Shown here: positions 1 through 6,248 of the stretch, one piece after another | Position numbering within the stretch: position 1 is the first letter of the stretch | How the letters are laid out: each line of letters starts with the position of its first letter | NCBI GenBank assembly: GCA_015486775.1 | Contig: WFRA01000402.1 | Coordinates: 1 to 7,255, forward strand | Length of the DNA stretch: 7,255 bases | From: Kiritimatiellales bacterium | GTDB lineage: Bacteria; Verrucomicrobiota; Kiritimatiellia; Kiritimatiellales; Pontiellaceae | Direction of reading: 5' to 3' | Position numbers and translations under genes: made by a program | The notes under the pieces: generated by a model | The model's database searches: none | What the model was told of the DNA's origin: nothing | Seen by the model: the letters and a program-made list of their open reading frames with translations, nothing else

Positions 1-54
1 CCTTTGTTGGTCGGCTGTTCGGCTTTCTTCGGCAGCGGTTCGCGCCTGAATTCC

Positions 55-501
55 ATGAAATATTTTTTTAGCCATCTCATCCTTGCATTTCTCCTGTCGG
101 CCGGTGTTTTCAGTGCGCAGAACATGGAGATGGGCGCCGGAATGGAGGTTTCCGGCTTCCGCGTTCCCGATTACGACGAACAAGGGCAGCTGCGCGCCCA
201 GCTCTATGGCGGGCATGCGGAGGTGCTCGAGGGCGGCGTGGTGGAGATCACCAATCTCAAGATCGAGCTGTACCGCGAGGGTCGGGTGGCGATGACGGTT
301 TTTGCGCCGCACTGCTTTTTCAATATGGAGACGCGCGAGGCCCGGTCGGAGGGCCGGGTGCTGGTGGAATCGGAGATGATGACGGTGGTTGGCCGCGGCT
401 TTACGTGGTCGGCGAAGGCGGGGCGTTTCGAGATTCTCCACGATTCCAAGGTGCTGGTGAAAAAGGCGGCCCAGGCCAATTTGCAGGGGTTGGAACTGTG
501 A
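55..501 (+). CDS. lptC: LptC family LPS export ABC transporter periplasmic protein
   Basis: LptC is the bitopic inner-membrane partner that receives lipopolysaccharide from the LptB2FG ABC transporter and hands it to LptA in the periplasm. The 148-residue product starts with a hydrophobic signal/anchor (MKYFFSHLILAFLLSAG, residues 1-17). After it comes an LptC-type beta-jellyroll region (about residues 33-140) with the SGFRVPDYDEQG entry strand, the VVEITNLKIELYREG strand and alternating beta patterning throughout. The ATG at 55 was chosen because it puts this hydrophobic segment at the N-terminus. The frame stays open to the window's left edge and reads LLVGC just upstream, so a longer protein cannot be excluded. 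No clear Shine-Dalgarno is seen before 55, consistent with overlap or close coupling to an upstream gene whose end lies outside. The immediate lptA and lptB neighbours strongly support the call. Confidence 0.85.
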   Translation: MKYFFSHLILAFLLSAGVFSAQNMEMGAGMEVSGFRVPDYDEQGQLRAQLYGGHAEVLEGGVVEITNLKIELYREGRVAMTVFAPHCFFNMETREARSEGRVLVESEMMTVVGRGFTWSAKAGRFEILHDSKVLVKKAAQANLQGLEL

Positions 502-1766
502 GCGGGCGGTTTTCCAGAATCCTGCTTTGCGGGGCGCTGTTTTTGTCGGCCTGCTCCAAGCGCGAGCGGTCGGCGGAGGACGAAGCGGAGTGGGCGGAGA
601 TCCAGCCGCTAGCCACCGCCACGAATGTTGTTGTTTCTGTTCCCGATCCCGTTTCCAAAGATCAACCCCGCCACATTGTCCAGTCCGAGGGCGAGGATTA
701 TGCCCCGCTTGTCCAGCGGTTGGAAGAGATGGAGGCGCTGGCGCGCGCCCCCGGCGAAACGGTGGTTACGGGCGAGCATCTGGTGCTCGACTATGAAGAG
801 CATTTTGTGCGGATGGATCGGGATGTGGTGGTGCTCGACGATCGCGGCAAGCTGAAGGCCGATTGGCTGGAGGGGCGTTTTTCGGCCTCGAACGAGGTGG
901 AGCATATCGAGGCCAAGGGCCATGTCTGGATGGCGGTTCAGCATCCGGAGGGCGAGGTGCAGCTGACGGGCGACCACCTAGAGCTGGATCGGGATGGCCG
1001 CACGATCCGGATGGACAGGGATGTGGTGGTGACGGATGCTCGCGGCGAGCTGCGCACGGATAGGCTGACGGGGCATTTTTCGGTGTCGAACGAGGTGGAG
1101 ACCATCGAGGCGCGTGGGCATGTCCGGATGGAGAGCGACGGGCGCACGGCGGTGGCCGAGAAGGCGGACTACAACTACCAGACCGGATTTGTGCAGATGG
1201 AGGGGCGGGCGAGCGCATCGGACGGCGCAAACCGGCTTTCGGGCGAGCGTATTCAGCTTTGGGTGCAGGGGAACCGCAGAATGGTTTGCGAGCCCAACGC
1301 GCTGCTGGAGATCTCCGATACGGGCGGAATGTCGATGGAGGGGCTTCCTTCCGGGAGCGGCGGAAGCACGGAAATCCGTTCAGACCGTTTGGCTTACGAC
1401 GAGTCCAAGGCGCTGGCGGAGGCCGATGGAAACGTGCGCGTGCGCGACCCGAGGGTGGCCATGAATTGCGGGACGCTCCGGCTCCACCTGAAAGAAGGCA
1501 ACGAAATTGATTGGATCGAGGCGGAGTCCGGGGTAATAATCCAATTAGACGACAGGAAAGCGCTGGCCGACCGCGCGAGGTACTATGCGGACGAGGGCAG
1601 GTTTGTGCTCGATGGCGAGCCGAAACTCAAGATGGGACGGAACATTATGACGGGTGACCGGATTACATTCTGGCAGGAGACGCGGCGGATGGTCTGCGAA
1701 CCCAACGCCCGCGTGCTGCTCTACCCGGACGAGGAGACCAAGGCGAAGTTCCTGAAGGATTTGTAA
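498..1766 (+). CDS. lptA: Long multi-repeat LptA/OstA-like lipoprotein (LPS transport)
   Basis: Predicted periplasmic LPS-bridge protein of the LptA/OstA family, stacking beta-jellyroll units between LptC and the outer-membrane LptD. I chose the GTG at 498 because it overlaps the lptC stop (GTGA), has AGGGG 8 nt upstream, and places a lipoprotein signal at the very N-terminus (residues 1-19) with lipobox LSAC and Cys19 as the predicted lipidation site. The protein is 422 residues, far longer than the ~185 residues of E. coli LptA. Residues 91-145 and 157-211 are a tandem duplication (35/55 identical; shared core RMDRDVVV and SNEVE.IEA.GHV). A second repeated pair carries RRMVCEPNA at residues 260-268 and 396-404. 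At least four OstA-like units are therefore likely. Lipidation is unusual for LptA, so it may instead be an LptA/LptD-N-like accessory protein. LptD itself is not in the window. Confidence 0.8.
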   Translation: MSGRFSRILLCGALFLSACSKRERSAEDEAEWAEIQPLATATNVVVSVPDPVSKDQPRHIVQSEGEDYAPLVQRLEEMEALARAPGETVVTGEHLVLDYEEHFVRMDRDVVVLDDRGKLKADWLEGRFSASNEVEHIEAKGHVWMAVQHPEGEVQLTGDHLELDRDGRTIRMDRDVVVTDARGELRTDRLTGHFSVSNEVETIEARGHVRMESDGRTAVAEKADYNYQTGFVQMEGRASASDGANRLSGERIQLWVQGNRRMVCEPNALLEISDTGGMSMEGLPSGSGGSTEIRSDRLAYDESKALAEADGNVRVRDPRVAMNCGTLRLHLKEGNEIDWIEAESGVIIQLDDRKALADRARYYADEGRFVLDGEPKLKMGRNIMTGDRITFWQETRRMVCEPNARVLLYPDEETKAKFLKDL

Positions 1767-1773
1767 GGACGAT

Positions 1774-2511
1774 ATGGCAGAGGCAGAAACCTATTTGATC
1801 CAAACCGAAAAGCTGGTGAAGGCGTACAAGGGTCGCAAGGTGGTGCGGGAGGTGGACATCAATGTCAGGCCGGGCGAGATTGTCGGGTTGCTCGGCCCCA
1901 ACGGCGCGGGGAAGACCACCAGCTTCTACATGATCGTCGGGCTGGTCCGCCCCACTTCGGGCAAGGTTTTTTTCAACGGAAAGAACGTGACCTCCGTCCC
2001 AATGTATAAGCGTGCGCGCATGGGCATGGGCTACCTTTCGCAGGAACCCTCCATCTTCCGCTCGCTGAGTGTCCGGGACAACGTGATGGCTATTCTTGAA
2101 ACCCTTCCAATCTCTGGAAAAGAGCGCAGAAAGCGCCTCGATTTCCTGTTGAAAGATCTCAAGATCGACCATCTGGCCAAGCAGAAAGCCTTTACGCTGA
2201 GCGGGGGCGAGCGCCGCCGTCTGGAGATTACCCGCGCGCTGGTCACCAACCCTTCGATCATCCTGCTCGACGAGCCGTTCAGCGGCGTCGATCCGCTGGC
2301 GGTGAGCGACGTGCAGGATATTGTCCGGAGCCTGAAGGGGAGGGGGCTCGGTGTGCTGATTACCGACCACAACGTGCGCGAAACGCTCGCGGTGGTGGAT
2401 CGCGCCTACCTGCTCTGCGAGGGGCAGGTGCTGCGGGAGGGCGACAGCGATTTTCTAGTGAACGACGAGGTGAGCCGCGAGCTCTATTTGGGGCCGCAGT
2501 TCAGTATGTAA
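1774..2511 (+). CDS. lptB: LPS export ABC transporter ATP-binding protein LptB
   Basis: Cytoplasmic ATPase that, as a dimer with LptF and LptG, drives LPS extraction from the inner membrane. All ABC ATPase motifs are present in order: Walker A GPNGAGKTT (residues 41-49), Q-loop Gln90 in the YLSQEPSIFR motif typical of LptB, signature LSGGE (142-146), Walker B IILLDE (162-167, catalytic Glu167), D-loop GVDP (171-174) and switch His199 in LITDHNVRETL. The 245-residue length is normal for LptB. The ATG at 1774 follows AAGGA that overlaps the lptA stop region, 7 nt after the lptA TAA, so it is probably co-translated. The LptF and LptG permeases are not in the window. LptB is well separated from other ABC ATPases by the QEPSIFR and GVDPLAV segments and by the lptC-lptA context. 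Confidence 0.95.
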   Translation: MAEAETYLIQTEKLVKAYKGRKVVREVDINVRPGEIVGLLGPNGAGKTTSFYMIVGLVRPTSGKVFFNGKNVTSVPMYKRARMGMGYLSQEPSIFRSLSVRDNVMAILETLPISGKERRKRLDFLLKDLKIDHLAKQKAFTLSGGERRRLEITRALVTNPSIILLDEPFSGVDPLAVSDVQDIVRSLKGRGLGVLITDHNVRETLAVVDRAYLLCEGQVLREGDSDFLVNDEVSRELYLGPQFSM

Positions 2512-2533
2512 CCCACAAACCAAAGGAGCAACC

Positions 2534-2830
2534 ATGCAGGTAAGCATAACAGGACGGCATGTCAATGTAACCGACAACATCAAAGCCCATGTGGAAGAGA
2601 AGCTCGAGCGGTGTCTGGGAATGTTTCCGAGGATAGAGACGGCGCATGTGGTTCTCGATCAGGAAAAGCACGACAATGTGGCCGAGGTGGTCGTTCAGGC
2701 GGCGAGCCATATCCGCATCACCTCCGTGGAGCGGTCGGAAAATCTCTACGACGCGATCGACCGCGCGATTGAGCACACGGAACGGCAAATGCGCAAGCAG
2801 CGCGACAAGGTGCAGGACTATCACAAGTAG
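2534..2830 (+). CDS. hpf: Short-form ribosome hibernation promoting factor (HPF/RaiA family)
   Basis: Binds the 30S decoding and mRNA channel region and silences ribosomes in stationary phase or starvation. The 98-residue product shows the family's beta-alpha-beta-beta-beta-alpha layout: MQVSITGRHVNVTD strand and turn, helix with IKAHVEEKLERCLGMFPRI (residues 16-34), central strands (37-65, with AEVVVQAASHIRITS) and a basic C-terminal helix with NLYDAIDRAIEHTERQMRK (70-88). It is the short type: there is no C-terminal dimerisation domain as in long HPF. A strong AAAGGAG lies 5 nt before the ATG, 22 bp after lptB. In proteobacteria hpf also sits downstream of lptB, usually with rpoN between; rpoN is missing here. 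The strong ribosome-binding site suggests independent, efficient translation within the operon. Confidence 0.93.
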   Translation: MQVSITGRHVNVTDNIKAHVEEKLERCLGMFPRIETAHVVLDQEKHDNVAEVVVQAASHIRITSVERSENLYDAIDRAIEHTERQMRKQRDKVQDYHK

Positions 2831-2851
2831 GCTGCGGGTTTTAGTTTTTTC

Positions 2852-2866
2852 AGGAGGTGGATTTTG
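2852..2866 (+). promoter_or_regulatory. Strong Shine-Dalgarno fixing the TTG start of hprK
   Basis: AGGAGGTGG at 2852-2860, near-perfectly complementary to the usual 16S rRNA 3' end, ends its AGGAGG core 6 nt before the TTG at 2864. No ATG or GTG in this frame lies at a suitable distance, so the site decides the start. It lies in the 33-bp gap between hpf and hprK. Confidence 0.8.
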
Positions 2867-3802
2867 GCCGTTACAATACAAGACCTATGGGACGAGGGTG
2901 CGGAAAAGCTGTCGATCGAGGTGGTTGCCGGAAAGAAATATCTGGATCGGAAGATTTCGGAAATCGCCATGAACCGGCCGGGGCTGGCGCTGACCGGGTT
3001 TTTCCGGTATTTCGCGAACCGGCGGTTGCAAATCTTCGGGCTCGCCGAGTTCACCTACCTGAAAAGTCTCTCCGATAAGGAAAAATGTAAGCGTCTGGAG
3101 CAACTGTTTGAGCAGCAGATCCCCGGTATTGTGGTTGCCCGCAACCGCAGTATTCCCAAGGAAATGGCCAAGCTGGCCGAGCGCTTCAAGGTGCCCGTGT
3201 TGCGGACGCCGATGGTGACCGGGGATTTTATGAACGAATGCACGGGAATCCTCGAAAAACTTACGGCACCGCGTGAGCGCATTCAGGGAACCACCATGGA
3301 GGTGATGGGCATCGGGGTGCTGTTACGGGGCGATCCAGGCATTGGAAAAAGCGAAACCGCGCTCTCGCTGATCGAGCGGGGCTACAGTCTGGTTTCCGAC
3401 GATGTAACCGAAATTCGCCGCACGGGCCGCGGCCGCATCCTCTGCTGGGCCAGCGAGGTCACCCGCTACCATATGGAGATCCGCGGGCTCGGCATCATCC
3501 ATGTGCCTAGCCTCTTTGGCGTGGCCTCCATCCGTCGGCAGACCGAACTTGACATTGTGATTGACCTCAAGAAACCCTCCGGCGACGAGGACCGGGTGGG
3601 GATGGTTCCCGAAACCGTCGAGCTGATGGGGGTGGAGGTGCCCTGCGTCACGCTGCCCGTGCGCTCCGGGCGCGACATGGCGAACATTGTCGAGGTCGCC
3701 GCCCTCAACCAGAAGCTCAAGGAGCTCGGCCACGACGCGGCCAAGGAGCTCGACGACAAGATCATCCAGCGGCTAACCAGAAAGCGGGGGCACCATGGCT
3801 GA
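2864..3802 (+). CDS. hprK: HPr kinase/phosphorylase
   Basis: Bifunctional enzyme that phosphorylates HPr on its regulatory serine using ATP or PPi and reverses this with phosphate. The 312-residue protein has the N-terminal HprK regulatory domain (about 1-130) and the C-terminal P-loop kinase domain: Walker A GDPGIGKS (156-163), catalytic acidic pair in LVSDD (Asp179/Asp180), signature MEIRGLGIIHVPSLFG (204-219) and the DRVG loop with Arg244. The length matches the long form of firmicutes. The start is a TTG at 2864 set by an excellent AGGAGG. One oddity: the position that in Firmicute enzymes is an active-site His, about 15 residues before the P-loop (HGVLVDIYG), is Gln141 here (QGTTMEVMG). 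The 3' end overlaps ptsH, its substrate gene, by 8 nt. Family identity is certain; the kinase/phosphorylase balance cannot be judged from sequence. Confidence 0.95.
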   Translation: MAVTIQDLWDEGAEKLSIEVVAGKKYLDRKISEIAMNRPGLALTGFFRYFANRRLQIFGLAEFTYLKSLSDKEKCKRLEQLFEQQIPGIVVARNRSIPKEMAKLAERFKVPVLRTPMVTGDFMNECTGILEKLTAPRERIQGTTMEVMGIGVLLRGDPGIGKSETALSLIERGYSLVSDDVTEIRRTGRGRILCWASEVTRYHMEIRGLGIIHVPSLFGVASIRRQTELDIVIDLKKPSGDEDRVGMVPETVELMGVEVPCVTLPVRSGRDMANIVEVAALNQKLKELGHDAAKELDDKIIQRLTRKRGHHG

Positions 3803-4073
3803 CGAGGTGGTAGTGAAAAAGTTCAAGGTGCTCAACGAATACGGCATCCATGCCCGCCCGGCCGCGCTGCTGGTGAAGGCGGCCGGAAAATATGCGAGCG
3901 ATATTTTCATGGAAAAAGATGGAAACAAAGTTTCCTGCAAGAGCATCATGGGGCTGATGACGATCGAGGGCTATCCCGGTAGCACGATGGAGGTCACCGC
4001 TTCGGGGCCGGATGCGCGGGAGGCCATGGACGAGATCGAGGAACTGTTTGTCAACAAATTTTACGAGGACTAG
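3795..4073 (+). CDS. ptsH: Phosphocarrier protein HPr
   Basis: Small cytoplasmic phosphocarrier that takes phosphate from Enzyme I on a histidine and passes it to EIIA-type acceptors. The 92-residue sequence carries the active-site motif GIHARPA with His19 (equivalent to His15) and the regulatory-serine motif CKSIMGLM with Ser50 (equivalent to Ser46), the site used by HprK. Both are intact, so it should be substrate for both neighbours. The rest follows the HPr open-faced beta-sandwich pattern, ending in the EAMDEIEELFVNKF helix. The ATG at 3795 lies inside the end of hprK (8-nt overlap) and is preceded only by a G-run (3786-3790), so translation probably depends on coupling to hprK. A 5-bp gap separates it from ptsI. 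There is no EII gene beside it, which points to a regulatory role. Confidence 0.96.
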   Translation: MADEVVVKKFKVLNEYGIHARPAALLVKAAGKYASDIFMEKDGNKVSCKSIMGLMTIEGYPGSTMEVTASGPDAREAMDEIEELFVNKFYED

Positions 4074-4078
4074 CCGCC

Positions 4079-5854
4079 GTGGCCAAAGAGTACGCAAAGA
4101 ACGAAGTCGCCCTCAAAGGGATAGGGGTCTCGCCGGGAATCGCCATCGGCAGCGCACAGCTTTTTGCCCATCAGGCCCGGAAGGCGGTCCAGCGCAAGAT
4201 CAAGCCCGACGAGGTCGCCCTCGAAATCGCGCGGCTCGAAGAGGCGCTCATCACTACCCACGACCAGATCAAGGCCATCCAGAAGCAGGTGGCGGAGGTT
4301 TTGGGCGACGAACACGCCAGCATCTTCGACGCCCACATCCTGGTGGTCGACGACCGCACCTTCATCGAGGACATCATCCGCATCGTCAAGGAGGAGCTCA
4401 TCAATGTGGAGCCGGTGCTCCAGCGAGTCGCCAACCGCTATGCCGACATGCTCTCCAAGATGGAGGACTCCTATCTCTCCGAGCGTGCTACCGACATCCG
4501 CGACGTCACCAAGCGCATCCTCGACAACCTAGCCGGGGAAACGCTCAACCAGATGGCGCAGATCAGCGACTCGTGCGTCGTGGTTGCCCACGACCTCTCG
4601 CCCTCCGACACCGCGATCATCGACCGGTCATTCGTGCTGGGGTTTGTCACGGATCTCGGAAGCGCCACCTCCCACACCGCCATCATGGCCAAGGCGCTCG
4701 AAGTCCCTGCCGTGGTGGGGCTGCACAACATTACGGCGGTGGCCTCCTCCGGCGACACCCTCCTGATCGACGGCTCAAGGGGGTTCGTCTTTGTCAATCC
4801 CACGCCCGGGCGTCTGGATGAATACCGCAAGCGCGCCGAAAGCCAGGAGCAGATCCTCAACGAACTCGGTGCCCTGCGCGACAAGCCGCCGGAGACCCGC
4901 GACGGCTATCTGGTGCCGATCTCCGCCAACATCGAGCTGCTCGAGGAACTCGATGCGGTGGATGCGCGCGGTGCCAAGGGGATCGGCCTCTTCCGCACCG
5001 AGTTCCTCTTCCTCGGCACCGAGGCGTTGCCCACCGAAGACGAACAGGTCGAATCCTACGTGCGCGCCGCCAAAAGCCAGTATCCCGCGCCGGTGGTGAT
5101 TCGGACCCTGGATCTGGGCGCCGACAAGCTACCGGCCAACTTCGAGGCGTTCGACGAGCTCAACCCCTTCCTCGGCGACCGCGCAATCCGACTCTGCCTC
5201 TCGCGCCCCCAGCTCTTCAAAAGCCAGTTGCGCGCCATCCTCCGCGCCAGCGTGAATGATAACATCCGGATGATGTATCCCATGGTCTCCTGCGTCCAGG
5301 AAGTGATGGATGCCAACACCCTGCTACGCGAATGCATGGACGAGCTCAAAGGCAAGGGCATCCCCTACAACGAAGAGATCCAGGTTGGAACCATGATCGA
5401 AGTGCCCTCCGCCGCGCTCATCGCCGACCTGATCGCCCCCCACGTCGCATTCTTCAGCCTCGGGACAAACGACCTCATCCAATACACCATGGCGGTGGAT
5501 CGCGGAAACGAAAACGTGGCTCATCTCTACAAGCCCACCCACCTCGCCATCATCCGCCTGATCGACCATGTGGTGGCCGTCAGCCAAAAGCATGGCCTTT
5601 GGACCACCGTCTGCGGCCAGATGGCATCGAGCCCCATGCTCGTTCCCCTGCTCATCGGCCTCGGCGTGGATGAACTGAGCGTGAGCCCCTCCCAGGCACC
5701 CGTGATCAAGGACATGATCCGCAAGCTATATTATTCCGACTCCGTCGAACTCGCCCGACAGGCTCTACTCTCCACCTCCGCCGAGCACATCGGGGAACTC
5801 TGTCTCGGCATGGTCCGGCGCGTCGCCCCCGAGCTACTCGAACTCCAGGGATAG
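4079..5854 (+). CDS. ptsI: PTS Enzyme I (phosphoenolpyruvate-protein phosphotransferase)
   Basis: Autophosphorylates from phosphoenolpyruvate and phosphorylates HPr, the first step of the PTS. The 591-residue protein has the N-terminal HPr-binding and phospho-His domains (about 1-255): GIGVSPGIAIG near the start, then GSATSHTAIMA with active His199. The C-terminal PEP-binding TIM barrel has GIGLFRTEFLF (Arg306), RTLDLGADK (Arg342), MIEVPSAA (Glu441), GTNDLIQYT (Asn464/Asp465) and VCGQMA with catalytic Cys512. Length is standard, slightly above E. coli EI (575). The start is the GTG at 4079, 5 nt after ptsH, with GAGGA 9 nt upstream inside the end of ptsH. The motif usually read as CGE is CGQ here, and the following AGD is ASS. 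There is no fused GAF domain as in PtsP, so this is a classical EI rather than the nitrogen-branch form. Confidence 0.96.
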   Translation: MAKEYAKNEVALKGIGVSPGIAIGSAQLFAHQARKAVQRKIKPDEVALEIARLEEALITTHDQIKAIQKQVAEVLGDEHASIFDAHILVVDDRTFIEDIIRIVKEELINVEPVLQRVANRYADMLSKMEDSYLSERATDIRDVTKRILDNLAGETLNQMAQISDSCVVVAHDLSPSDTAIIDRSFVLGFVTDLGSATSHTAIMAKALEVPAVVGLHNITAVASSGDTLLIDGSRGFVFVNPTPGRLDEYRKRAESQEQILNELGALRDKPPETRDGYLVPISANIELLEELDAVDARGAKGIGLFRTEFLFLGTEALPTEDEQVESYVRAAKSQYPAPVVIRTLDLGADKLPANFEAFDELNPFLGDRAIRLCLSRPQLFKSQLRAILRASVNDNIRMMYPMVSCVQEVMDANTLLRECMDELKGKGIPYNEEIQVGTMIEVPSAALIADLIAPHVAFFSLGTNDLIQYTMAVDRGNENVAHLYKPTHLAIIRLIDHVVAVSQKHGLWTTVCGQMASSPMLVPLLIGLGVDELSVSPSQAPVIKDMIRKLYYSDSVELARQALLSTSAEHIGELCLGMVRRVAPELLELQG

Positions 5855-5985
5855 CGGGCTTGTTCCCCGGTCGCCTGATCTGCTTTTCCATACCGCCAAA
5901 AGTATTCACCAAGCGGGGAGGAGTATGTTCCTGCTGCCGACATCCAAGATCCAGATCGTGCCGCCGCCATCCTGACGTCTCCGAA

Positions 5986-6036
5986 GCCCGCAAGATGCGG
6001 GCGATACGGAAGTCGTACCGCAGGCCTCCAGCCTGC
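5986..6036. repeat. Pair of 17-bp perfect hairpins (REP/BIME-like unit)
   Basis: GCCCGCA-AGA-TGCGGGC at 5986-6002 (7-bp perfect stem, 3-nt loop) and GCAGGC-CTCCA-GCCTGC at 6020-6036 (6-bp perfect stem, 5-nt loop) are separated by exactly 17 bp, which includes a weaker TACG/CGTA pairing. The arrangement of two short GC-rich stems with a linker resembles bacterial interspersed palindromic elements. That it is dispersed in the host genome is an inference. Confidence 0.55.
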
Positions 6037-6040
6037 CTGG

Positions 6041-6115
6041 GGTGCATGGAACAGATGTGTGGACTCCGCCAAAAAAAAGCCAACCAAGTGCCGTTCCATC
6101 CCCTTTTTTGTTGGC
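6041..6115. terminator. Possible bidirectional Rho-independent terminator structures
   Basis: On the + strand, ATGGAAC (6046-6052) pairs perfectly with GTTCCAT (6093-6099), and CCCC then T6 (6104-6109) follows. The loop is long at 40 nt, so this is weak as a terminator for the ptsI operon about 190 nt upstream. On the minus strand, GCCAAC (6115-6110) pairs with GTTGGC (6084-6079) across a 25-nt loop and is followed directly by T8 (6078-6071), a better intrinsic-terminator geometry. The two structures are interleaved and mutually exclusive. No stronger terminator was found between 5855 and 6040. Confidence 0.25.
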
Positions 6116-6248
6116 CACGAAAGGGCGCACAGAACACAAAGAGAATCGGGATCGAAGGAGCATTCCGCCGAGGTCTGTGTAGAATGCCCCGGCAGAAATC
6201 AATATTTCCAGCCATTGGATCTTTTGTGCATCTTGCGCCTTTTCGCGG
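6115..6248. repeat. 134-bp element with imperfect terminal inverted repeats
   Basis: The left end, CCACGAAAGGGCGCA followed by CAGAACACAAAGAGA (6115-6144), matches the reverse complement of the right end, CCGCGAAAAGGCGCA followed by AGATGCACAAAAGAT (6248-6219), over about 30 bp with few differences. A second stem is nested inside: GGAGCATTC (6157-6165) against GAATGCCCC (6182-6190), 8 of 9 pairing. The element has no coding capacity of its own. The layout is that of a MITE-like or large-hairpin intergenic repeat. Phrases such as GGCGCAAGATGCACAAAAGA resemble intergenic repeats I recall from PVC-type genomes, but multiplicity in this genome cannot be shown here. It also contains TTCCAGCCATTGGAT (6206-6220), a near copy of the dyads at 6712-6780. 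Confidence 0.6.

Noticed and set aside
1..71. A possible upstream gene end: frame 3 reads to a TAG at 69-71 and frame 2 to a TGA at 47-49, while frame 1 (lptC frame) stays open with an LVGC lipobox-like stretch
   Set aside because: Only about 50 bases lie before the lptC start. Frame 1 has the highest third-position GC, yet the clear signal peptide starts at 55. No frame shows a recognisable family, so no upstream gene can be called.
2831..2863. A terminator between hpf and hprK (T-run at 2845-2850)
   Set aside because: There is no stable stem before the T-run, and a strong Shine-Dalgarno for hprK follows at once.
4012..4821. A 269-codon + strand frame overlapping the start of ptsI
   Set aside because: Low-complexity Arg/His/Pro/Gly composition in the +1-type shadow frame of ptsI, which itself has complete family motifs.
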